From: Durusdinium trenchii
Taxonomy: Eukaryota > Sar > Dinophyceae > Suessiales > Symbiodiniaceae
Direction of reading: 5' to 3'
Length of the DNA stretch: 64,000 nucleotides
NCBI GenBank assembly: GCA_963970005.1
Contig: CAXAMN010027439.1
Location: forward strand, 1 to 64,000
Below the pieces are notes generated by a model. That model saw nothing but the letters and a program-made list of their open reading frames with translations, had not been told where the DNA came from and made no database searches. Of the stretch, positions 55,335-64,000 are shown in pieces. The first letter of the stretch is position 1; each line of letters opens with the position of its first letter. A program made the translations under genes and the position numbers.

Positions 55335-55915
55335 GTAGTTCTACAAGAATGTCCCACAAGAGTGTCCTACAGGAGTGTTTCGCAAGAGTGTCCCACAAGA
55401 ATGCCATACAAGAGTGTTCCAAAAGAGTGGCCCACAAGAGTGTTCCGCAAGAGTGCAGGAGTGTCCCACAAGAGTGTTCGACACCAGTGCCCTACAAGAG
55501 TGTCCCACAAGACTGTTCCACAAGAGTGTCGGACAAGAGTGTCCCACAAGACCGGTCCATAAGAGTGTCCGACAAGAGTGTGCTACAAGAGTCCCACAAA
55601 AGTGCCCCACAAGAGTGTTCTACAAGAGTTTTCCACAAGAGTGTCCCGCAAGAGTGTCCTACAAGAGTGACCTACAATAGTGTCCCGCAAGAGTAACCTA
55701 CAAGAGTGACATACGAGAGTGTCCCGCAAGAGTGTCCTAGGTCCTACGAGGGTGTCCTGCAAGAGTGTTCCGCAAGAGTGTCCCACAAGAGTTTCCTACA
55801 AGAGTGTCCTACAAGAGTGTCCACAAGAGTGTCCCGCAAGAGTGTCCTACAAAAGTGTCCCACAAGAGTTTCCTACAAGAGTGTCCTACAAGGGTGTCCC
55901 ACAAGATTTCGTGAG
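55335..55915. repeat. 13-bp minisatellite (ACAAGAGTGTCCC), about 44 copies
   Basis: Tandem copies of ACAAGAGTGTCCC with C/T and A/G variants fill 580 bp. Because 13 is not a multiple of three, each frame reads a 13-residue super-repeat (TRVSYKSVPQECP) without stops, creating false ORFs on both strands. The same unit returns at 59,185-59,345. Confidence 0.92.
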
Positions 55916-56284
55916 TGTGGCATGGCCTCAGGACAGGCCACTTCGTAGTATAAATGTAGCGCGGGAAGCGGCTTCTGGTCCCTCGCGCCTCAGAACTGGC
56001 AACGTTAGCTGTGGCCTCAGAACTGGCAACTTGCAGTGAACCCTGCGCAGACGCTCTCGGGAAAAAGTATGTTTCTCTAACAAATCAGCAGCGCAATCCT
56101 TCTCAACATGTTCTTATGTCTTTAGTCCTCTGCTCTAAAATCAAGCACACTAGGCTACTCTTTTTAGATTACACCTGTTTTGACCTAATTTGGGACGCTT
56201 AAGCTCCCGATTTCAGAGTGTTTATCTTCACAGGGATACATATTATATTACAAAGCTGCCAGTTCTTCGTAAAGAAACATCTGC

Positions 56285-56525
56285 AGAACTACGTCCATCT
56301 ACATCTTCAAATCTTCACCTCTGCACATCTACATTCTCACCTATATCTCTGCTCATCTTCACATCTGCACATCTACATCTCGGCTCATCTTCACATCCTC
56401 ACATCTACATCTCTGCTCATCTTCATCTTCACATATCCACATCTCTGCTCATGTTCACATCTGTGCATCTACATCTCTGCTCATCTTCACATCCTCGCAT
56501 CTACATCTCACATCTGCACCTCTCG
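56285..56525. repeat. CATCTACATCTCTGCTCATCTTCA repeat, pyrimidine-rich
   Basis: Imperfect tandem copies of a word combining ACATCTACATCTC and TGCTCATCTTCAC, about eight copies. Confidence 0.8.
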
Positions 56526-56582
56526 CTCTTCTTTACTTTCTCTCTTAAGGCCAGGGGCGGTGCCGCCGGAGCACCACGAAAC

Positions 56583-56835
56583 GCAACCCTCTGCGGAGAT
56601 CGTGCACGTCGAGGGCGCGAAATGCAGGCGAGAGCGCGTTTTGTCTCTGTCCGGCGCAACCCTTTGCGGAGATTGTGCGTATCGCGGGCGCGAAATGCAG
56701 GCGAGAGTGCGATTTGGTCTTGTCCGGCGCAACCCTCTGCGGAGATCGTGCGCGTCGAGGGCGCGAAATGCAGGCGAGAGTGCGTTTTGGCCCGGTCCGG
56801 GGCAACCCTCTGCGGAGATCGTGCGTGTGGACTTT
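56583..56835. repeat. 73-bp GC-rich tandem repeat, ~3.4 copies
   Basis: GCAACCCTCTGCGGAGATCG starts units at 56,583, 56,656, 56,729 and 56,802, exactly 73 bp apart. Each unit contains GGGCGCGAAATGCAGGCGAG. Confidence 0.92.
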
Positions 56836-56839
56836 GTAG

Positions 56840-57710
56840 TACAACTCTGGCACGCGGAGCAATCTGTGGAGCTGGAAGCTGAGAACTGGCCACTTTGTAG
56901 TGCAACTTGAGTACGCGGAGTATCTGGGGAGCTGGAAGATGAGAACTGGCGAGTTTCTAGTACAACTTTAGCGCGGAGCAATCTGTGGAGCTGGAAGATG
57001 AGAACTGGCGACTTTGTAGTACAACTTTAGTACGCGGAGCAATCTGTGGAGCTGGAAGCTGAGAACTGGCGACTTTGTAGTACAACTTTAGTGCGCGGAG
57101 TATCTGGGGAGCTGGAAGATGAGAACTGGCGACTTTGTAGTACAACTTTAGTACGCGGAGTATCTGGGGAGCTAGTACAACTTTAGTACGCGGAGCAATC
57201 TGGGGAGCTGGAAGCTGAGAACTGGCGACTTTGTAGTGCATCTTGAGTATGCGGAGTATCTGGGGAGCTGGAAGCTGAGAACTGGCGACTTTGTAGTACA
57301 ACTCTTGTGCGCGGAGCATCTGGGGAGCTGGAAGATGAGAACTGGCGACTTTGTAGTACAACTTTAGTACGCGGAGTATCTGGGGAGCTGGAAGATGAGA
57401 ACTGGCGACTTTGTAGTACAACTTTAGTACGCGGAGCAATCTGTGGAGCTGGAAGCTGAGAACTGGCGACTTTGTAGTACAACTTTAGTACGCCGAGTAT
57501 CTGGGGAGCTGGAAGATGAGAACTGGCGACTTTCTAGTACAACTTCAGTACGCGGAGCAATCTGTGGAGCTGGAAGATGAGAACTGGCGACTTTGTAGTA
57601 CAACTTTAGTACGCGGAGCAAGCTGTGGAGCTGGAAGCTGAGAACTGGCGACTTTGCAGTACAACTTTAGTACGCCGAGTATCTGGCGACTTTTTAGTAC
57701 ACCTTTAGTT
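56840..57710. repeat. ~60-bp tandem repeat, about 13 copies
   Basis: Units contain CTGGGGAGCTGGAAGATGAG, then AACTGGCGACTTTGTAGTAC and AACTTTAGTACGCGGAG. Spacing is 57-61 bp; one truncated unit lies at 57,160-57,185. A 60-bp period keeps frames open on the - strand with a 20-aa repeat, which I regard as non-coding. A related AACTGGCAACTTGCAGTG word occurs at 56,020-56,040. Confidence 0.92.
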
Positions 57711-58040
57711 GTGGATCTCTCGCGGCTGCTCTGGCGCCCCTGCAGCTGAGTCATGTCTCCCGACGACCCGGCTCTCTTGAGAGGTTGACAGATTTTAGCT
57801 ACTTTGCTTACTCATAAGTGGCCGCCACAAAAGAGTCATCGTGACGTTAGTATGTGTGTACTTCACCTTCATGACAAACGATGTTCGCTTGGAATACACG
57901 AGTCGCTGTCGTGATCGTGACGTCCTTTACTCTCAGGTCGCCCTTTTCGTGGAAACTTCAGTGTGACATGTACGTTCTTCAGTTCTATTTGAACCTCTTC
58001 AGCGTTGTACTTGCACGACTAAGGTTGACGTTGCGCTGCC
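57711..58040. other. Short unique stretch between repeat blocks
   Basis: No gene seen. Confidence 0.4.
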
Positions 58041-58049
58041 GTTGCATCG

Positions 58050-58395
58050 ACGCATCTACGTCTACACCCCCTCACCTCTCTACATTTACATCTTCGCATG
58101 CTCACATCCGCAGATCTACCTCTCCACCTCACCACACCCACACATCTGCACATCTATATCACATCTGTACATCCACACTGTCGCTCCTTCACATCTGTCC
58201 TGTCTTTCTTTCTTGCTTTCTACATATCTTGTCTCTCGTCTCTGTGCATTTACATCTTCGCACGCTCACATCCACAGATCTACCTCTCCACCTCCATACA
58301 TCTACAGACCTATATCGCACCTGCACATCCACACTGTCACTCCTTCACATCCACCCTCTCTTTCTCTCTTTCTATACATCTTTTCGACAGTGCTG
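58050..58395. repeat. Duplicated ~165-bp pyrimidine-rich segment
   Basis: The first copy (about 58,080-58,225) and second (about 58,245-58,395) share TTTACATCTTCGCAYGCTCA, AGATCTACCTCTCCACCTC, CATCCACACTGTC and CTCCTTCACATC. A long open frame (58,042-58,905) runs through and past them; no domain is recognisable in it. Confidence 0.8.
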
Positions 58396-59184
58396 GACAA
58401 TTACATGTCTCGCTCTCGGGCCAACCGTCGTCTAGTTCATTTTTGTCAAGCAAATGTCAAGTCCTCTGATTCGTTAGAGATTTTAGATGAGTTTAGGCTT
58501 GATGAGGTTGTGCAGTTGATTCTAGAAAGCATTATGTTTTGGTTTTGCAATTTTTGCGGTCCTTGGCTCTGCACATCTCTGAAGACTACCAATTTATCAT
58601 TGTTGGATAGGTTTTTGATCATTGGAACCAATATCATGCCAACCTCAATACCAATGCAATGTTCATCAATGTTCCACTCTAGATTTGAAAGCTTGAGGCC
58701 ATCCTGTCCCCTGATAGATGGTCAAGAATCAGGTGGTCTCTCACCCCAAAGATATCATAGTTTTGTTGTTGTGGCTAGTGTGCTCAGGCCCCTTGAATTT
58801 ATAGAAACCATATATTGCCTATATTTGTTTTTGGAACATATCTGTTTGTTCTTTGCTTCCGGCGTGGGAGCAGAAGCGGAAAGGGCGCGGGTTTGTAAAT
58901 GCTAAGAGCAGCCAGAGCATGGGTGTTTGTTGTTTAGAGCAGTGGAACGCCGCAATTCTGGGAGCTCGATTTTATACTTCTCTCATTTTCTTTGTTCTCT
59001 TGATTCTTGACCAAATTTTGGCTATGTCCACAGATTTAGGCTTGTAAAGTGGGCTGCGCTGACCTACCCCTCGAATCTGCATGGGGGGATACATATGTAG
59101 TATACGGGAAGCAGCTTCTGGGAGCTGTGGCTTCAGAACTGTCAACTTATGTGGCCAAATTAGATCTGAGTACGTGAGTGTCGT
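58396..59184. other. AT-richer stretch, open frame of unknown status
   Basis: The + frame ending at 58,905 includes SDSLEILDEFRLDEVVQL and other non-repetitive sequence, but nothing identifies it. A second fragment of the 56-kb phrase GGAAGCRGCTTCTGG occurs at 59,107. Confidence 0.35.
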
Positions 59185-59345
59185 ATGTGAGTGTCCCACA
59201 AGACCGTCCCGCAAGAGTGTTGCACAAGAGTCCACAAGAGTGTCCTACAAGAGTGTCCTGCAAGAGTGTCCCACAGAGTGACGAAAGTGTCGCACGAGAG
59301 TGTCCCACAAGAGCGTTCTACAAGAGTGTCTCCTACAAGAGTGTC
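59185..59345. repeat. 13-bp minisatellite (ACAAGAGTGTCCC), second locus
   Basis: Same unit as at 55,335-55,915, about a dozen copies, 3.3 kb away. Confidence 0.9.
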
Positions 59346-59427
59346 AAAAAATGTTTGGGCGTTCGTTTTCGAGTACGTGTTTGCATTCGGGTTTGTGGAT
59401 TCCATTTGTTTTTTCTTTTTGCGATTT

Positions 59428-61705
59428 CTTGTTCACCCCGACTTGGTGAACGTCAGTCATCCGGTGAACGTGAACGCGCTGGCCACCGTGGCGGCCCTGG
59501 CCGAGCAGATGGGCTGCCGACGGGAGGCGGAAGAGTTGCTCCAGGAAGCAGAAGAGCTGCACCAGGAGATGGAGGGACGGAGGGGGAGAGAGTAAATCTT
59601 ATGTATTTTTTGCGTTGCTTTTTGTTGCTTTTATTTTAAAGAAAAGGTTATATAATGCACATTATGTGTTCCAGATTCTTGGTGGCTAAACGGCTAAACA
59701 TGTGGTGAACACCGTGAAGTCCAAGTAAAAAGAAGGTGATGTGAAGATGCCAGAGACATACTGGTTCACTCAACAGCTGCATGGCTTGCTTTTTGTCAGG
59801 AGCACCTCGAAGACATGGACGACCTCGCCACTGAAAGCTCAAGAAGCCACAGCAGAAGCTCCCAAAGTTCTGAGGCAGCAGCAGAGGGTATCGAGCATCT
59901 CACTTGGGAGGTTCAGGAACTCTTGAAGGATGGCCATCCAGAACTTGCTGCCAAGCTGCTGTCAGAAGCAGAAGTGAGTGTACTGGCGGGTGGCCAAGAG
60001 AATCCCACCCTCCATTACCTCAAGAAGGCGTCGCTGCACACCCTCTGGGCCGCAGTTTTAGAGGATATTGGGGAGAAGGACAAAGCTGCTAAGCTCTATG
60101 ATGAAGCACTGACATGCTTAAGGCATGATGAACCTCAACATTTGGATTCTTGTACTTCTTCCGATGCTTCCCATCGGACGAGCCACAGTGGTGGTTCCGG
60201 TGGGAGTGCAAGTGCCGAGAGTTTCAAGGTTCCCCCAGAGCAGCAGGTGCTTTTACCATTGGAGGAAAAGATGAAGCTTTTGATGGAGCGTGAGGAGCCT
60301 GAGCAGAAGACCTGCTTGGAGGCGGCCCACGAGCCTCAGCAGCTTCGAGAAGCCGAGCTGCCAAAGCCCGAGGCTTTGTCCGGAATACCAGAGCCTCCAA
60401 AACCGGAGGCTTCAAGCCCAGCCAAAGCGAAAGGGGCTGAACCTTCCCAGTCCTCCGCCTATGAGCCTTCAACACCTGCCCCTGCCCCTGCGCCAGATGT
60501 CACTGTTGTTATATCTGCTGTGAAAAGCCTAGCTTCCCAAGTTTCCCCAGCTCCCCAACCCCCTCGTGCTAGTCCATCCACCCCCACTCCAGCCACTCCA
60601 GCCACTCCAGCCACTCCAGCCACTTCCCCACCGAAGGCAGCACCAGCCACACCACCCAAGGCCACGCCTAAGAGGCGTCCGCCTCCCTTGGCGCCTAAGG
60701 CCACTCCTCTTGCGACCGCCGTGCGCGTGGGTGGTGGCTTCAAGCTGCCCAAAGCGCCGCCGAAGGCGTCTTCGGCCAAGGCCGCGCCGCGGAAGGTGAA
60801 AGCCAAGGCGAAGGCGAAGACGGTGGAGACAGTGGAGACAGTGGAGATGGAGACTGAGACACCAACACAGGAGAGTGATGTTTTTGGGAGTTAGTTGGAG
60901 AGAAGACTAAACATGGGGACCACCCCCAACCTTGCCGTTTCACCCCAAATCCCATGTCCTCCTTTGGCAGGAGACCCCAGAGCCGTCCAAGGAGGAGCTG
61001 GGTGCTCGTTTGACGGAGGCGGCGAAGAAGGCCATGGTCACAGCAGATCATTTTTTGGGGCTGGCCAAGTTTGACAGAGCTGCAGATGTCTTGGAGGACC
61101 AGCTGATGGAGATATCTTCCGACAACTGCCCCCTGCGGAACAGCAACTTGCACATTGAGCTGCTCGAGAAGTATGGAGGCATACTTTGGTGGGATGGCGA
61201 CTTGGAGAGCGCCATCGATGCTTATGCTGCGGCTGATGAGGTTTTGACCGAGCCACTTGGATGTGAATCTTTCCATATCTTTCCTTATTTTGATTCCCAA
61301 TCTCTTCTTGGAAGAGCTCTTTTCCTCACAATTTGCGCGGACTGCCTTGCAAGGCGCGGCGCCGACTCGGGCACCGGGTCCGATCCGCAGCTTTTGATGC
61401 GACGTGCCAAGATCTGGAGTTTGGTGGCACAAATCCATCGCAAAAGCGGAGACTTGGAAGCAGCCGATCGACATTTGCAGGCTGCAATGCACTCCTTGGA
61501 GGTGTTGCCTAAGATGCCATCTGGAAGTGATAAGACCTACTCTCCCATGGCTTTGGATGATCTTCTACGAGATCTTCAAGCTGCTTTAGGGCAGGTCTGT
61601 GTTGAGAAGAAGGAGTATTCCCGTGCGCAAGAGCTTTACCTCATGGCATTTAGTCCACAAAAGCCAGCCGAAACTTTCAGCTTGACAGCAAGCGAAAACG
61701 TCTGA
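59428..61705 (+). CDS. TPR-like protein with Pro/Ala-rich middle (three exons seen)
   Basis: Exon a (to 59,565) reads HPVNVNALATVAALAEQMG and EAEELLQEAEELHQ, a helical pair like tetratricopeptide or kinesin-light-chain repeats. Exon b (59,800-60,870) has further helices (EVQELLKDGHPELAAKLLSE, DIGEKDKAAKLYDEALTCL), then a long Pro/Ala/Lys-rich linker including repeated ATPATP and KAKAKAKT. Exon c (60,971-61,705) returns to TPR-like helices (FDRAADVLEDQLMEI, GDLESAIDAYAAADE, GDLEAADRHLQAAM, EYSRAQELYLMAF) and stops at 61,705. Both introns (234 and 100 bp) lie between CAG and GAG in phase 0; donors would be GA. The 5' end is not identified because a minisatellite lies upstream. Likely a scaffold protein. 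Confidence 0.7.
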
Positions 61706-62945
61706 GATCAGAGATGAGCTTTGAGGCTGCAACATGGAGCCACGCCAAAAGGCTGCGACACAAGAGAGTCAGAGTGCTTCCCTCATCCATCGAGCATCCA
61801 TGCACCCTGCTACTTGAAGGATGGTTCCAGTCAAATACCCGACTAATATTCGTTGTTGAAAGTGGGAACTCGCACAGAAAGACTTCAGGGCAGTCGGTGC
61901 ACATCATTCATGGTACTCTACCCCTCTGGACAGAAACACAGGTGCAGTTTCGTCGACAATTCCGGAGATTTCTTCTCACCCTAAGAATCCTTAGCCTCTG
62001 TGTGTTTGAGAGCCCGGATTCTTAGGGCAGGACAATTCATTTCTTTGTAGAGCGGAGATTTCTCACTTTGTCTCGCTGAGAGGCCGCGTTTCTTTGCTCG
62101 TGCAGCCCTGGACGAGCAGACGAAGGAGACCTAACATGGTGAGAGCAAGAAACGAATGTTCCGATTTGGAACGACATCCATGGAAATCCCAAGGCATCCT
62201 GAATCATCCTAAGGCTTCTTCCCTCATTGTTCCAACATAACTCCTCCAGCTGTCTCCAGCTCTTTGCAAGAAAAACATGGAGCTCCTCCCGAGCTTCCCA
62301 TCTATCTTTCAGTGTCTCTTTCCCCTCCGAATTTTGCGTGGCTGGGGTGAGCTGAGACCCCAGGTAGACCGCGGATCGATCAGATCCACCGAAGTCCTTT
62401 CAGGAGCCCGTGCTTCCGGATTGGACACCGCAAATGTCAAGCCCTCAGATTTCTTGGATGGGCTACCTTGCTCGAAGACTCGCATTCTTCGTACAATTAA
62501 GTCCGATCGATGCTCAGGTGAGAGCGGATTTTGCATCCATTGCAGCGGAATAAAGATGAACAAAGCACGTCTTCCTTTGACGTTGCTACATCCTGCCGCA
62601 TAACTTGAAGTCCCCCTTCACACTCGAATCTACCGTGGATTAACGATTTGGTGGACACAAGGTCCCAGGTCCATCAATCGGATATGCTCCAGTTCCAAGA
62701 GGTTCGGATGATGTGACATCAGTGACATCGTCCTGTTGGCCTTGCGCTGTCAGGTTGCCCAAGGACTGCGATGTGATGATCTCGGTCGGCAGAGAGACGC
62801 GCGCTGAGAGACCGACTGGTTTGGAGCGACTCTCGATCGGCGGAATCACAAACTTCAGACTTCCCCAAAGTATATATATATAATATATATATATATGTAT
62901 GACAGTTTCCCTACATGTAGGAACCAAATCATTCATTAGTGCAAG
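61706..62945. other. Downstream sequence without supported gene
   Basis: Contains a (TA)n run at 62,870-62,896. Short frames only. Confidence 0.4.
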
Positions 62946-63010
62946 CGCTTCTTCAAGGAAGCTCCCCCCCGCCGCCTTCAGGGCGGTGGGGGAGCTTCCT
63001 TGAAGAAGCG
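62946..63010. repeat. Near-perfect foldback hairpin, ~30-bp stem
   Basis: CGCTTCTTCAAGGAAGCTCC at the left is mirrored by GGAGCTTCCTTGAAGAAGCG at the right, with C-rich/G-rich inner stems and a TTCA loop. One arm of the same sequence is present at 26,962. It could be a short foldback transposon or a structured RNA 3' end. Confidence 0.9.
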
Positions 63011-64000
63011 TGAGTCCATATCCTTAGCTTAAGTAGCTAGGAGCCTTCCGAGGGCAGGCCTACCGGGCCAAAAGAACGTAAACACCACGAAAGCTTTCCA
63101 AGATCGCTGAGGGCAGACCTCCTTGCCTTGAAGACGTTGAAGACGCCAAGTCTTGACTAGACGCCCAAACCCGTTCGGACAGCGGTTGGGCCGGTGGTGA
63201 TGAGGTGCACGAGCCCAGCAAGGGCCGTGATCTGACCTATGGGACTGGGTGTGTCGAGTGGACGTCATGGCTGGCAGATGGAGCATCCTCCTGTGTAAAT
63301 TATCCTCATAGATCTATGACATGGATGGGGTGTCAACACCCTCCTAAAACTTTTTTAGGAGCTTTCGCATCAAAGGACGTCAGGATGAAAAGCGGCTTGA
63401 GGAGCTTCTTACAGATCATGGTAGAGTCATTTTGACTTCTTACGGACATGGCATGAATGAGCAAATCCAGAGATCAGACGTTCTCATTTCATTCTCCACC
63501 ACGGCACGAATCTCCAGGACCTATGCCACCCGTTTGGTCTTGGTGGTTCTGTGCCTGGAGGCAAGACAAGGAAGAATTCGCACGCAGAAACACACGGAGC
63601 GGGGAGTTTGTTATTCCGAGGCCCTTGTTGCGTTTGCAGGTGAGCAGAAAAGGTTTGGATTTGATATGCTGCGCTTCAATGGTTGTGTTGTAGTTCAGTT
63701 GCAACCGTCTGATGTCTTTTCCGGCAGACCTAGGATCAGCTGACTCTACACAAATGATCAAAGGAAGCTCCCAGCAGCTTAGGAGTTGTAGATGCGAACT
63801 TCTTGGATACGAACTGTAAGGTGGTTGGCACCTTTGATGTTTGGCACATATGACTTTCCTTGCCCCTTCACCAAAGCATCTCCAGCATTTTTCTTCCAGC
63901 TTCCTCTTTGGGGAAGAGCGCTTCTTGGGAAATGGGACGAACTCCTTCGGTGTTGAGCCGAACTGCCAGTTGACGGACGTGGCCTTCGCCGCCGCTGGGG
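63011..64000. other. Window end, no supported gene
   Basis: Open frames at 63,205-63,743 overlap in several frames. One segment, HESPGPMPPVWSWW near 63,510, faintly resembles a PGPG unit. Confidence 0.3.

Noticed and set aside
55335..57750. Long open frames in the 13-bp, 73-bp and 60-bp repeats on both strands
   Set aside because: They arise because the units lack stop triplets; translations are pure repeats and equally open on several frames.
1..64000. tRNA, rRNA or CRISPR arrays
   Set aside because: No cloverleaf-like or rRNA-like segments were noticed. The tandem arrays lack the regular spacer structure of CRISPR and the genome is eukaryotic. A tRNA search program was not available.

Overview
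The window looks like nuclear DNA of a dinoflagellate alga. The signs are a Copia-type reverse transcriptase/RNase H fragment, an intronless TIR-like membrane protein, host genes built from short exons with long repeat-filled introns, abundant minisatellites, and a possible spliced-leader relic. This is inference from gene content and architecture; no marker gene fixes the species. Almost all recognisable host coding sequence is on the + strand.

Layout. 0-5 kb: end of a Copia-like pol, then a long unrecognised ORF. 5.2-6.5 kb: a duplicated 0.33 kb segment and a 14-bp minisatellite. 6.8-8.6 kb: a 605-aa TIR-like multi-pass membrane protein. 9.7-14.2 kb and 25.3-26.4 kb: exon-like islands coding PGPG-x-(Y/F) repeats of SHIPPO/STPGR type. 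14,561-24,760: an AT-rich 10.2-kb Polinton-like virus (PLV) element bounded by ~90-bp terminal inverted repeats, apparently sitting in an intron of the PGPG-repeat gene. 32.1-36.05 kb: a multi-exon gene for a secreted-looking cysteine-rich repeat protein. 39.3-43.0 kb: exons of a TDP2-like endonuclease/exonuclease/phosphatase. 48.0-49.5 kb: an intronless ankyrin-kinase copy with three frameshifts. 54.9-59.3 kb: a dense block of tandem repeats. 59.4-61.7 kb: a TPR-like gene with two short introns. 62.9 kb: a strong foldback hairpin.

The PLV element is the main system here. It keeps a broken class-3-type lipase, a broken penton (minor capsid) gene, a packaging ATPase, a C5 cytosine methyltransferase, a retrovirus-type (rve) integrase and several small zinc-binding or coiled-coil proteins. 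No major capsid protein and no DNA polymerase were seen. Most genes carry frameshifts or in-frame stops, so it is an endogenous, decaying copy. The ATPase gene is also split by a ~1.03-kb transposon-like insertion with 29-bp inverted ends and a 9-bp target duplication. Past the insertion the ATPase reading frame resumes exactly, and its stop overlaps the next viral gene by ATGA. The methyltransferase has lost its catalytic cysteine.

Limits: exon boundaries were read by eye; frameshifts in homopolymers could be sequencing errors; family names rest on motif recognition without database searches.
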